The position numbers and the translations under genes are program-made. Source: an uncultured Collinsella sp. (GTDB taxonomy: Bacteria > Actinomycetota > Coriobacteriia > Coriobacteriales > Coriobacteriaceae). From it: a DNA stretch of 64,000 bases. The DNA is taken from the NCBI GenBank assembly GCA_902464485.1, contig CABQJJ010000002.1, positions 56,196 to 120,195 of the forward strand, in the 5' to 3' direction. Positions 40,467 to 49,015 of this stretch are shown here, one piece after another (positions within the stretch are counted from its first letter, which is position 1; every line of letters begins with the position of its first letter). The notes under the pieces are model-generated. The model was not told the DNA's origin. It saw nothing but the letters and a program-made list of their open reading frames with translations, and searched no databases.

Positions 40467-42392
40467 TTACTTCTTGTTGCGGCGATAGAGGGCATAGCCG
40501 CCAGCGGAGATGACGACGACGCCAGCAGTGGCGAACGCAGCCACCATGCGGCCATCAAAACGGTCACCGGTGGTGGGCAGATTGCCCTTGGTGTTCTTCT
40601 TGTTGGTGGTCACCGTGGTCGTGGCGTCGTCCTTGCCAGGCTTCTCGGGGTTGCCAGGCTTGTTCGGGTTGCCAGGCTTCTCGGGGTTGCCGGGCTGGTC
40701 GGGAGTTCCAGGCTGATCCGGGGTGACGGGGTCGGTGGCAAGAGCATCCTTGGCGTAGGTGATGGACACCTTGAGGCCGTTGGTCTCAGTGTTCAGATCG
40801 CTCGGAGTGAAAGGCTCGTCGAAGTTCTCAGCCTTCAGATAGGCGCGCATCTCCTGGAGCAAGGCCTTGCACTTGACGTAGGTGTTCTCGGTGGCAGCAT
40901 TGCCGGCCTTGTTTGCCAGGGCGGTACGGGCCTCGATGCCCTCGGTGGCCTGCATGACCTCGTCGACTTTCAAGTTCTGCTCGACGAGCTCGTTCTGGAG
41001 GGCGTCGAGGTAGGTGCGGACGTTGACGCCGAGCAACTCGGGGTGCTCGAAGCAGAGGGAGCTGATATCCATGAGGACGTAGTTGATGGAGTTCTCGGGC
41101 TCCTCGTTGTTCACGATGTCCGTCTCTCCGCAGTGATCGAAGGAAACGCTCTGGTCGCTGAAATACGGGCTAACCTCGGTGAGCAGCGCGGAGTAGAAGG
41201 GGATGGCGACGGAGTACGCGGCGCGGGAGAGCATTTCCCATTGGATGGTTGCGATCTCGGGATCGAGGCCATCGCGAATCTGGAAGAGGTTGATCTCGCT
41301 GTTGCTTTCGGTGCCGATGGCGTAGGCGCCGTCGGTGTTGGCGTTGAGGCCCGGGGCCTTCTCGCCGCGGTTGCCAAACGCGCGGATCATCTCAAAGGTG
41401 TTCCAGTTGGATTTGCCAGGCTGGAAGAACAGCGGCTGCGCCTTGCTAACCAGGGCGCCGGTCGTGGCGCGAGCTTTCGGGTCCGTATCATGGACGATAT
41501 TGTAGTCGGTGCCCTCGGCAAGCGGCGCATCGAAGTAGGCGCGGCCTTGGACATAGCGGGCCCAAGAATGCATAGCTTTTTCGCTAATTGCCTCACCGTA
41601 GGTCTGGGCAACGTCGAACTGGCCATCATCGAAGTACTTGGCGAAACCCTTCTCCTTGGGCATAGATTCGATGCCCTCGGAGTGGAGGCAGTTCTTGGTG
41701 TCGTTGAGGTCAACCTTGTAGTTGAGGTTGCCGATGTTGGGGTTAAGCGAGGCGATGTCATCGGTGAGCTTCATGGCGATCCACTGATGGCCGGAAAGCG
41801 CGGCGAACAGCCAGGTCTCATTGTTGTCGGAGATGATAATCTGGTCGTTGCCGCAGGCGCCCTGGTCGTCGATGATCTTGCCGAGGAGCTCGACACCCTC
41901 ACGTGCCGTGGCGCTTTCGCCCAAGATTACGCTGCCGTAGCTATATTCGCCAATGCCAGTATCGGTCAGGGGGTCCGCAGCCTCGGCGGCTGCATTCATG
42001 TAGGTGGTCAGTGTGGCGGAGCAGGAGACGCCCTTCTCGTTGATGCCAGCCTCGGAGTAGGCATCCCAGCGCTCGTCCCACTGACTGGGGTGGTCACGCA
42101 CATAGGTGTAGCGATACGAGGTCTTGGTCGAGGTATACATGAATGCAGACTCATCCGAGCTGTAGGTGTGACCAGGGCCAAACGAAGGCTCGATGCCAAA
42201 GTGCTTGAGGTAACGCTTACGGTAGTCCTCAGCACGGCCGTAGTACGTATTACCGTCGGCCGTCAGCTTGTTGCCCATATAGATCTGCGTGCAGGCGAGC
42301 GCAGAAGTCGGCATGGACATGATGGTTGCAGCTCCAAAGGCGAGGCCTATGCCTAGCTTCTTGAGCGCGTTGACGGGGTGAGTTTTCCTCAT
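40467..42392 (-). CDS. Cell-wall-anchored C69-family dipeptidase
   Basis: The 641-residue surface protein has a signal peptide (LGIGLAFGAATIMSMPTSAL). Cleavage would expose Cys of ALACTQIYMGNKLT as the N-terminal nucleophile of the U34/C69 peptidase family, and DGNTYYGRAEDY matches the family start. The peptidase domain runs to about residue 500, followed by a helical segment and a Pro-Gly repeat (PGNPEKPGNPNKPGNPEKPG). The C-terminus carries a sortase signal, GNLPTTGDRF plus a hydrophobic helix and RRNKK. It probably degrades dietary or host dipeptides at the surface. A 9-bp hairpin (42412-42435) sits in its leader. Confidence 0.92.
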   Translation of the reverse strand: MRKTHPVNALKKLGIGLAFGAATIMSMPTSALACTQIYMGNKLTADGNTYYGRAEDYRKRYLKHFGIEPSFGPGHTYSSDESAFMYTSTKTSYRYTYVRDHPSQWDERWDAYSEAGINEKGVSCSATLTTYMNAAAEAADPLTDTGIGEYSYGSVILGESATAREGVELLGKIIDDQGACGNDQIIISDNNETWLFAALSGHQWIAMKLTDDIASLNPNIGNLNYKVDLNDTKNCLHSEGIESMPKEKGFAKYFDDGQFDVAQTYGEAISEKAMHSWARYVQGRAYFDAPLAEGTDYNIVHDTDPKARATTGALVSKAQPLFFQPGKSNWNTFEMIRAFGNRGEKAPGLNANTDGAYAIGTESNSEINLFQIRDGLDPEIATIQWEMLSRAAYSVAIPFYSALLTEVSPYFSDQSVSFDHCGETDIVNNEEPENSINYVLMDISSLCFEHPELLGVNVRTYLDALQNELVEQNLKVDEVMQATEGIEARTALANKAGNAATENTYVKCKALLQEMRAYLKAENFDEPFTPSDLNTETNGLKVSITYAKDALATDPVTPDQPGTPDQPGNPEKPGNPNKPGNPEKPGKDDATTTVTTNKKNTKGNLPTTGDRFDGRMVAAFATAGVVVISAGGYALYRRNKK

Positions 42393-42612
42393 TTTCCCTC
42401 CCAGCGTGCGAAAGCCCTCTGTCGTCAGAGGGCTTCAGCCAATAAAGACACCCCTCAAGCGTAACGAGTTTGAAACAATATACATTCATGAAAGTTTTTT
42501 ACTCGATAAACGTAGTGGTTTATACGATGAGCGGTAATTAATACTCATCTGGTAGGTATTTGATTTATGATACCAGCAGCAAATACTACAGGATGATAAA
42601 GTGTCAAAATAC
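42393..42612. other. AT-rich upstream region of the dipeptidase gene
   Basis: No gene is seen. It contains a perfect hairpin AAGCCCTCT/AGAGGGCTT (42412-42435) close to the dipeptidase start, and an AT-rich stretch at about 42460-42610 likely to hold its promoter. Confidence 0.4.
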
Positions 42613-42657
42613 AAAAAGACCCCCTGCCGTAATGTGCATTCATATGGCGGTAGGGGG
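42613..42657 (-). terminator. Terminator of the diacylglycerol-kinase/small membrane protein unit
   Basis: CCCCCTACCG with CGGCAGGGGG read leftward (42620-42629 with 42648-42657, one wobble pair) followed by TCTTTTT. The 18-base loop is long for a terminator. Confidence 0.7.
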
Positions 42658-42682
42658 GCGGCGTTTGGGGATATCGATGCCG

Positions 42683-42775
42683 CTATTTTTTACGGCGGTG
42701 AATCACGTTGATCGCATAGCCTACGAGCATTGCCAAGACGATGACGATAAAGCCGATCAGGGGATTGTCATTCAT
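42683..42775 (-). CDS. 30-residue single-helix membrane protein
   Basis: A short frame starting MNDNPLIGF, with one hydrophobic helix (IVIVLAMLVGYAINVI) and a basic end HRRKK, the usual topology of small bacterial membrane proteins with the N-terminus outside. AGGAGG lies five bases before the ATG and overlaps the stop codon of the upstream diacylglycerol-kinase-family gene, so the two are translationally linked. A terminator follows 25 bases later. Function is unknown; it may modulate a membrane enzyme. Confidence 0.75.
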   Translation of the reverse strand: MNDNPLIGFIVIVLAMLVGYAINVIHRRKK

Positions 42776-42784
42776 GGGGTCCTC

Positions 42785-43702
42785 CTATTTTCCGAGCGGT
42801 GAAAATTCGTCGACGATGAGGTCGAGGCATTGCGGAAGCGCGCGGGCTCCAAAGACGCCCGAGTTGCTGGAGATGATTTCGCCATCGAACTGCATGCCCA
42901 GCGACGGGGTGCAGGTAATCTTGGCTTCTTTGGTTTGGATGATCTTAAACTGCGGACGGCCGAGCACCTTGCCGGCGGGGTCGAGTGCGGCGGTGATCAC
43001 GGTCGGGAGCAGCTGCACGGTTTTCACGGGCTCGATGACTGCGATGTCGACCATGCCGTCGTTCATGCGACAGTCGGGGAATAGGTTGATGTCGTTTTGG
43101 ATGACCGAGGTGTTGCCTGCCATGCAGCAGATGCCATCGAGCTCCTCGACAATGCCGTCATGCTCAATCGTAAAGTGCGCCACCGTGGGGTTGGGCGTGG
43201 CGAGCGCGGACAGGAAGTAGGCGATCTCGCCAATGTCGTTTTTGGTGGGAGCGGCCTTCATCATGATCTCGGCATCGAAGCCCGAGCCGGCGATGATGAT
43301 AAAGCCGTGGCGTTTCTCGTTACCGTTCTCGTCGAGCCAAAAGAGCTCACCCATGTCCACCTTGACCGTGCGGCCGGCGCGGCAAGCCTTGGCGAGTGCC
43401 GCCGCCTCGGGGGCATTACCGATGTTGTTAAAGAACAGGCAGGCCGTGCCGGAGGGGAAGACGAGCGTAGGGACACCGCATCCGCGCATCTGGTCGAGCA
43501 CGTTGGAGACGGTGCCGTCACCGCCCGAAACGACTACGCGGTCGAACTCACGAACGTCCGCTACCGCGTCCTCGGGCTCCATACCATCGCCGATAAAGCG
43601 CATTACGACCTCGTCGCCGCCCTGTGCAAGGGCGTGCGTGAATGCGTAGATTTCATCGGAGCTGGGACCCGATGCCGGGTTGTGGATGATAAGGCAGCGC
43701 AT
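42785..43702 (-). CDS. Diacylglycerol kinase-family lipid kinase (DagK/YegS-like)
   Basis: The 305-residue product has the lipid-kinase catalytic domain: CLIIHNPASGPSSDEIY, the nucleotide loop VVVSGGDGTVSNVLDQM, FPSGTACLFFNNIGN and the GSGFDAEIMM region. The C-terminal beta-sandwich carries NINLFPDCRMNDG-type metal contacts and GMQFDGEII. It probably phosphorylates diacylglycerol or a related lipid at the membrane. It is followed nine bases later by a 30-residue membrane protein. Confidence 0.88.
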   Translation of the reverse strand: MRCLIIHNPASGPSSDEIYAFTHALAQGGDEVVMRFIGDGMEPEDAVADVREFDRVVVSGGDGTVSNVLDQMRGCGVPTLVFPSGTACLFFNNIGNAPEAAALAKACRAGRTVKVDMGELFWLDENGNEKRHGFIIIAGSGFDAEIMMKAAPTKNDIGEIAYFLSALATPNPTVAHFTIEHDGIVEELDGICCMAGNTSVIQNDINLFPDCRMNDGMVDIAVIEPVKTVQLLPTVITAALDPAGKVLGRPQFKIIQTKEAKITCTPSLGMQFDGEIISSNSGVFGARALPQCLDLIVDEFSPLGK

Positions 43703-43800
43703 ACTTACGTTCCCGTTCTGTGACTAACCGAGTATAGTTGTAAGGCAATGCCGATATCCTACCCGTGTTTTTCGGGCCTAACCTTATTCGATGGGTTGAT

Positions 43801-44934
43801 ATGTACATTTCCACACATCAGGCTCTACTCGACTTTTGCCAGCGCGCCCGTGAGTTCGACGCGATTGCCGTCGATACCGAGTTTTTGCGCGAGCGCACGT
43901 TCCATCCGCGCCTGTGCCTGGTTCAGATTGCCACCCCTGCCGAGAGCGTCGCGGTCGATCCCCTGGTGATCGACGACCTATCGCCGCTGGCCGAGCTTGT
44001 GGCCGACGAGAGCGTGACCAAGGTCTTCCACGCCTGCTCGCAGGATATGGAGGTCATGCTCCACACCGTGGGCGCGCTGCCGCGTCCGATTTTTGACACG
44101 CAGGTCGCCGCCGCCTTTTTGGGCGAGCGCCAGCAGATTTCCTACGGCGCGCTCGTGCAGACGTTTTGCGGCGTCTCATTGCCCAAGACCGAGTCACTGA
44201 CCGATTGGTCGCGCCGCCCGCTGACCGACAAACAGATCGAGTACGCGATTGATGACGTCAAGTACCTGATCGTTGCCTATACCGAGATGATGAGCCGCCT
44301 ACGCGAGCTGGGCCGTGAGGATTGGGTGCTCGACGAGCTGCGCCCGCTGGCCGATGAGTCGCACTACCGCGCCGACCGCCATGAGGCTTTCCGCAAGGTC
44401 AAGCGCATCAACTCGTGCAGCCGTCACCAGTTGGGCATCGCGCGCGAGCTCGCCGCCTGGCGCGAGGACCGCGCCGAGCGCCGCAACATCCCGCGCAAGT
44501 GGGTCATGTCCGACGATACGCTGCTGGCGCTCGTCAAGCGCAATCCCGTGCGCGTTGAGGAGTTCCGTAGCATCCGCGGTACCGATCAGCTGGGGGAGCG
44601 CGACGTGGACGGCGCGCTCATGGCCATCAAGCGCGGCGCGAGCTGCCCGCACGATCGCCTGCCGCTCATGGTGCGCGGGCATCGCCAGATCTCGCCGGAG
44701 CTGGAGAGCGTGACGGACCTGATGTATGCGCTCATTCGCCTGGTTGCCGAGCGCTCGGGCGTGGCGACCTCGGTCATCGCCTCGCGCGATGACCTGGCCG
44801 ATTACATCGAGCATCCTGAGCAAAGTCCCCTGCGCGAAGGCTGGCGTTTTGAGCTCGTGGGTTCGCGCCTGGACGATCTGCTTTCCGGCAATATGGGACT
44901 CACCGTGAAGGACGGAAAGATTGAGTTGTTATAG
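43801..44934 (+). CDS. rnd: Ribonuclease D
   Basis: A 377-residue 3'-5' exoribonuclease for tRNA maturation. The DEDD exonuclease residues appear in IAVDTEFLRERTF, KVFHACSQDMEVM, IFDTQVAAAFLG and EYAIDDVKYLIVAY. HRDC-type helical domains follow (RHQLGIARELAAWREDRAE). I use the ATG at 43801 because the protein then begins MYISTHQAL like relatives. Only a weak ribosome site precedes it, and an alternative start lies at 43765. Confidence 0.93.
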   Translation: MYISTHQALLDFCQRAREFDAIAVDTEFLRERTFHPRLCLVQIATPAESVAVDPLVIDDLSPLAELVADESVTKVFHACSQDMEVMLHTVGALPRPIFDTQVAAAFLGERQQISYGALVQTFCGVSLPKTESLTDWSRRPLTDKQIEYAIDDVKYLIVAYTEMMSRLRELGREDWVLDELRPLADESHYRADRHEAFRKVKRINSCSRHQLGIARELAAWREDRAERRNIPRKWVMSDDTLLALVKRNPVRVEEFRSIRGTDQLGERDVDGALMAIKRGASCPHDRLPLMVRGHRQISPELESVTDLMYALIRLVAERSGVATSVIASRDDLADYIEHPEQSPLREGWRFELVGSRLDDLLSGNMGLTVKDGKIELL

Positions 44935-44998
44935 GGAAGCCTAGTCAGCTGAATGGGTAGAATGCCTCCAACGTGTAACTCGATTCGGAGGAATTCGC

Positions 44999-45703
44999 AT
45001 GCCCTATTACTATGGATACGGCTTTGGTATCGACCCGCTGTACCTGCTGGTTGTTCTTGTCTGTACGGTGCTTGGTCTTGCCGCGCAGAGCTATATCAAC
45101 TCGACGTACAAGACGTGGTCCAAGGTACGATCGGACGGTGACACGGGCGCTACGGTCGCTCGCCGCATGCTCGACGCCAACGGCTGCAGCGCCGTGGGCA
45201 TCAAGGGCGTTGCCGGCGAGCTCACCGACCATTACAACCCTCAGGATAACAATCTGTATCTCTCGGATGCCAACCGTTCGGGCGGGTCGGTCGCAAGCGT
45301 CGCCGTCGCCTGCCACGAGGCGGGCCATGCCGCTCAGCGCCAAAGTGGCTATGCCATGATGAAGGTGCGCACCGCCCTCGTGCCGGTCGTCAACTTTACT
45401 CAGAATACCTGGACGATCGTGCTGCTCATGGGCCTGTTCATGAACATCGCGGGGCTCACGACCCTCGCGCTGGTCTTCTTCTCGTTTAGCGTGCTGTTCC
45501 AGCTGGTTACGCTGCCGGTCGAGATAGATGCCAGCCGCCGCGCTGTGGCGTATATCGAGCAGTCGGGTATGAGCTCCAAGCAGGTCAACGGTGCCAAGAA
45601 GGTGCTGACGGCAGCCGCGCTTACCTATGTGGCAGCCGCGCTCACCTCGATCATTCAGCTGCTCTACCTTATGGCTCGTTACAACAGAAACTCCAACCGA
45701 TAA
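44999..45703 (+). CDS. Membrane zinc metallopeptidase, YugP family
   Basis: The 234-residue integral membrane protease has a first helix PLYLLVVLVCTVLGLAAQSY, the soluble part with GELTDHYNPQDNNLYLS, the zinc motif VACHEAGHAAQRQSGY (HEXXH), two to three further helices (IVLLMGLFMNIAGLTTLALV), LPVEIDASRRA carrying a third ligand, and a last helix. The physiological substrate is not known. CGGAGG precedes the ATG. A strong GC-rich hairpin follows. Confidence 0.92.
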   Translation: MPYYYGYGFGIDPLYLLVVLVCTVLGLAAQSYINSTYKTWSKVRSDGDTGATVARRMLDANGCSAVGIKGVAGELTDHYNPQDNNLYLSDANRSGGSVASVAVACHEAGHAAQRQSGYAMMKVRTALVPVVNFTQNTWTIVLLMGLFMNIAGLTTLALVFFSFSVLFQLVTLPVEIDASRRAVAYIEQSGMSSKQVNGAKKVLTAAALTYVAAALTSIIQLLYLMARYNRNSNR

Positions 45704-45719
45704 GAACTTGGACTGACAG

Positions 45720-45749
45720 GCGCCGCGGGGATTTGTGTCCCCGCGGCGC
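45720..45749. terminator. GC-rich hairpin between the YugP gene and xseA
   Basis: A perfect 12-bp stem GCGCCGCGGGGA/TCCCCGCGGCGC with a six-base loop, but no T-run. Confidence 0.7.
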
Positions 45750-45818
45750 TGTACTATGTGTGGAACTTGAATTTGCGCAGGGCCGGAGCCCTTGTGCACG
45801 ATGACGAAAGGAGGCTGC

Positions 45819-47270
45819 GTGGCAGGCTGGAATCTAACCGGCAATGCCGTTTCCGCCGAGTTTGACGGGTCGGACGAGCAGGAGCGCAAAGAGCTCAGCG
45901 TGAGCCAGGCGGTCGAGATCGCCGCTGGGGCGCTCGATGCCATTCCGCAGCTGAGCGTTTTGGGCGAGGTCACGGGCTTTCGTGGCCCCAATGCCCGAAG
46001 CGGCCACTGCTACTTCCAGATCAAGGACGACTCGGCGGCCGTCGACTGCATCATCTGGAAGGGCGCCTACCTTAAGCGCACCTTCGATTTGCGCGACGGC
46101 ATGCAGGTGAGCTTTAAGGGTAGCTTCAATCTCTATAAGCCCACGGGCCGCATGAGCTTTGTCGCCCGCTCGTTCTCGCTGGCGGGGGAGGGCCTGCTGC
46201 GTCAACAGGTGGCGCAGTTGGCCGAAAAACTGCGCCGCGAGGGCTTGATGGACGAATCCCGTAAACGTCGCATCCCGGTGTTTTGCTCACGCGTGGCGGT
46301 CGTCACCTCGCTTTCGGGCGCCGTGATCGACGACGTCAAGCGTACGCTGCGCCGTCGCAACCCACTTGTCGAGCTCGTTTGCGTGGGTGCCAAGGTCCAA
46401 GGCGAGGGTGCGCCGGCGGAGCTTATTGAAGGCTTGCGCCGCGCCGCTGCAATTACGCCCGCGCCCGATTGCATTTTGCTCGTGCGTGGCGGCGGTTCCT
46501 TCGAGGATCTTATGACCTTTAACGACGAAGAGCTTGCTCGCGCGGTGGCGGCCTGTCCCGTGCCCGTGGTGACCGGTATTGGCCATGAGCCCGATACCTC
46601 GATCTGCGATATGGTGAGCGACCGTCGTGCCTCCACGCCCACGGCAGCGGCAGAATCCGTGGCACCGGCTATGACGGAGTTGGCCGATGTGCTCGAGGCG
46701 CGCCATCAGCGTCTGGGCGCCGCGATGGCTTCGATGATTGGGTCGGCCCAGGTCGACCTGGAGATGCTCGACCAGCGCGGTCGTCGTGCCTGGGACACCT
46801 ATACGGCTCGTCTGGGCGACGCGCTCGATGCGGCCGCGTGCCGCCCGTGCCTCAACGATCCAACGTTTATGGTCGAGCGTCGCGAGTCTGAGCTTGCCCT
46901 GACGGCCGATCGTCTGTCTGGCGCCATAACGCGCTCGGTTGGGGCCTTCCGCTCCAACTTCGAGCGTCTGCCCGAGCGCTTGGTCGCAAGCACCTCGGGG
47001 CTCGATGGCAAGCGCCATGCGCTCATGCTCGCAAGCTCCCGTCTAGAGCATCAGGGGCGCACGATGCTCAGCAGGCCGGCGTCCGACCTGGGCCGAGCGG
47101 CGGCTTCGCTCGATGCCCTGTCGCCGCTCAAGGTGCTTGCCCGCGGTTACTCCATCGCGTACAGCGATGACGGCGTGGCTACGAGCGCCAAGACCTTTAA
47201 GCCGGGCGACGCCATTCGCGTGCGCATGGCGGACGGCAACGTGTCGGCAACGGTCGATACGGTCGAGTAG
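45819..47270 (+). CDS. xseA: Exodeoxyribonuclease VII large subunit
   Basis: A 483-residue nuclease subunit that degrades single-stranded DNA. The N-terminal OB fold (LSVLGEVTGFRGPNARSGHC, FQIKDDSAAVDCIIWKG) is followed by the catalytic domain with PVVTGIGHEPDTSICDMVSD and RASTPTAAAE, a coiled coil, and SPLKVLARGYSIAYSDDG near the end. The start is a GTG at 45819 after AAAGGAGG. xseB follows 42 bases downstream. Confidence 0.95.
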   Translation: MAGWNLTGNAVSAEFDGSDEQERKELSVSQAVEIAAGALDAIPQLSVLGEVTGFRGPNARSGHCYFQIKDDSAAVDCIIWKGAYLKRTFDLRDGMQVSFKGSFNLYKPTGRMSFVARSFSLAGEGLLRQQVAQLAEKLRREGLMDESRKRRIPVFCSRVAVVTSLSGAVIDDVKRTLRRRNPLVELVCVGAKVQGEGAPAELIEGLRRAAAITPAPDCILLVRGGGSFEDLMTFNDEELARAVAACPVPVVTGIGHEPDTSICDMVSDRRASTPTAAAESVAPAMTELADVLEARHQRLGAAMASMIGSAQVDLEMLDQRGRRAWDTYTARLGDALDAAACRPCLNDPTFMVERRESELALTADRLSGAITRSVGAFRSNFERLPERLVASTSGLDGKRHALMLASSRLEHQGRTMLSRPASDLGRAAASLDALSPLKVLARGYSIAYSDDGVATSAKTFKPGDAIRVRMADGNVSATVDTVE

Positions 47271-47312
47271 GCCGCGTTTCACAGTGATAGACCCTTAGGA
47301 AAGGAAACAGAT

Positions 47313-47579
47313 ATGGCAGAGAAGACCCCGGTTGAGCAGCTTACGTACAAGCAGGCTTCTCAGGAGTTGGAGCTCATTATCCGCAGTCTTGAGTCGGGCG
47401 ATATGGAGCTCGAGGAGTCGCTCGAGAGCTACACCCGCGGCGTCGAGCTCCTCAAAAGCCTGCGCACCCGCCTGTCCGATGCCGAGCAGAAGGTCTCGGT
47501 GCTCCTGAAGGACGTCGACGGCAACGACGTGCTCGCCGACGGCGAAGCCGCCAACACCGACGACAACCTCTCGTTCTAA
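47313..47579 (+). CDS. xseB: Exodeoxyribonuclease VII small subunit
   Basis: An 88-residue helical-hairpin partner of XseA. LTYKQASQELELIIRSLESG and MELEESLESYTRGVELLKSL are the two helices, and the tail is acidic. AGGAAA precedes the ATG. Confidence 0.94.
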   Translation: MAEKTPVEQLTYKQASQELELIIRSLESGDMELEESLESYTRGVELLKSLRTRLSDAEQKVSVLLKDVDGNDVLADGEAANTDDNLSF

Positions 47580-47628
47580 CCATCCCGACCAAATATAATT
47601 ACCTTGGTCTGTAAGAAAGGAACCAACC

Positions 47629-47964
47629 ATGTGTGATTGCATCTTCTGCAAAATCGCAAACCACGAGATCCCCTCGACCGTTGTCTATGAGGACGACCAG
47701 GTCATCGCATTCGACGACCTTAACCCCCAGGCGCCGGTCCATACGCTCGTGATTCCCAAGAAGCACTACAGCGATATCGCCGACAACGTACCTGCCGAGA
47801 CCATGGGCGCGATGGCTCACGCCATCCAGGAGGTCGCCAAGGCCAAGGGCCTGGAGGACGGTTTCCGCGTCATCTCCAACAAGGGCGTCAACGCCGGCCA
47901 GACCGTCATGCACTTCCACATGCACGTTCTCGGCGGCAAGAACCTGGGCGAGAACCTCATCTGA
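47629..47964 (+). CDS. HIT-family nucleotide hydrolase (HinT-like)
   Basis: A 111-residue purine nucleoside phosphoramidase-type protein. It has CIFCKIANHEIPSTVVYEDD at the start and the histidine triad in QTVMHFHMHVLGGKNLGE. It follows xseB after about 50 bases and may share its transcript. GAAAGGA precedes the ATG. The physiological substrate is uncertain, as in the whole family. Confidence 0.93.
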   Translation: MCDCIFCKIANHEIPSTVVYEDDQVIAFDDLNPQAPVHTLVIPKKHYSDIADNVPAETMGAMAHAIQEVAKAKGLEDGFRVISNKGVNAGQTVMHFHMHVLGGKNLGENLI

Positions 47965-48005
47965 GGGCGCGCGGCCCGTCGTCTTGGCTGCCTTTGGAGT
48001 AATCT

Positions 48006-48896
48006 ATGCAGCTTTCTCAACTCGAATACCTTCAAGCGGTAGCGAGCTATGGCGGCGTGCGCAAGGCTGCTCGCGCCGTCCATGTGAGTCCACAGGCCGT
48101 TTCGTCGGCAATCAAAAAGTTGGAATCTGAGTATCAGATTGTTTTGCTCGACCGATCGGCGGGGGAGGCTGTTTTGTCTCCGGCGGGCCGAGAGTTTGCA
48201 CGCCGCGCACGCATGGTTCTGGCACAAGTCGACGAGCTCAAAAAGTACGCTCAATCGAGGCGTGATGGTGTTTCGCCCGACGGCCACTTTCGTCTCTACG
48301 CCCCCTGCCTTCATGGGCGGGGGCTCCTTTTTTCCGAAAACTGGTATGACTCGTTTGAACGCTTGCACCCTCAGATCCACCTCGATGTGTGGCATCAGCC
48401 AACTGCAACATGTTTTGAGTCGCTCATGCTTGGGATTTCGGATGCAGCCATCTCATTTGAAGAACCACGGGACAGCGCCCTTTCTTCGAAATGCTTGGGT
48501 GAAAAGGAGCTCAAGGTTCTTTCGTGCCCGGCGGGCCATCAATCTGTGGACGCTATGACCATTCGTGAGCTACTGGGCGGAAGGCTCGCTGTTCCAATAA
48601 ATTTGTCCCCCTGTCTCAATGCAATCAACCACTGTCCCGAAGCCCAGCTCGTTAATTTCCGCTTCCGTGATGTTGAATACGGAAGCAGGGCTCAGGTTGA
48701 GTTTCTTCAAGCCGGGGGATTGATACTGAGCTTGTCAGGCTCTTCTCTCGCATCGGATGGATCAGAAGTGAGCGAGTGTTCCATTGAAGGATCGCGTGAC
48801 GTAACTCTGCCTATCTACTTTTGCTATCGGCAAAATGCGTGGACTGATCGACACCAGACGGTTTTCCTTCACCTATTGCGACATCTCGCTTCGTGA
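48006..48896 (+). CDS. LysR-family transcriptional regulator
   Basis: The 296-residue product has an N-terminal winged HTH (LEYLQAVASYGGVRKAARAV, VSPQAVSSAIKKLE) and a periplasmic-binding-like effector domain, somewhat degenerate in the C-terminal half. It is on the same strand as the following MFS gene, not divergent. Base composition falls clearly below the neighbours from here to about 50.2 kb. The likely target is the MFS transporter; the effector is unknown. Confidence 0.88.
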   Translation: MQLSQLEYLQAVASYGGVRKAARAVHVSPQAVSSAIKKLESEYQIVLLDRSAGEAVLSPAGREFARRARMVLAQVDELKKYAQSRRDGVSPDGHFRLYAPCLHGRGLLFSENWYDSFERLHPQIHLDVWHQPTATCFESLMLGISDAAISFEEPRDSALSSKCLGEKELKVLSCPAGHQSVDAMTIRELLGGRLAVPINLSPCLNAINHCPEAQLVNFRFRDVEYGSRAQVEFLQAGGLILSLSGSSLASDGSEVSECSIEGSRDVTLPIYFCYRQNAWTDRHQTVFLHLLRHLAS

Positions 48897-49015
48897 GACT
48901 ATTTGGCATCGTGGCATCAAGTGAATATTGACGCTTCGCAACGCATGGTTGACGGCTTCGCCCTCATACTTTTCAACGATTTCGCTTTGGATTATTGACT
49001 CTTGGAGGGCGAAGC

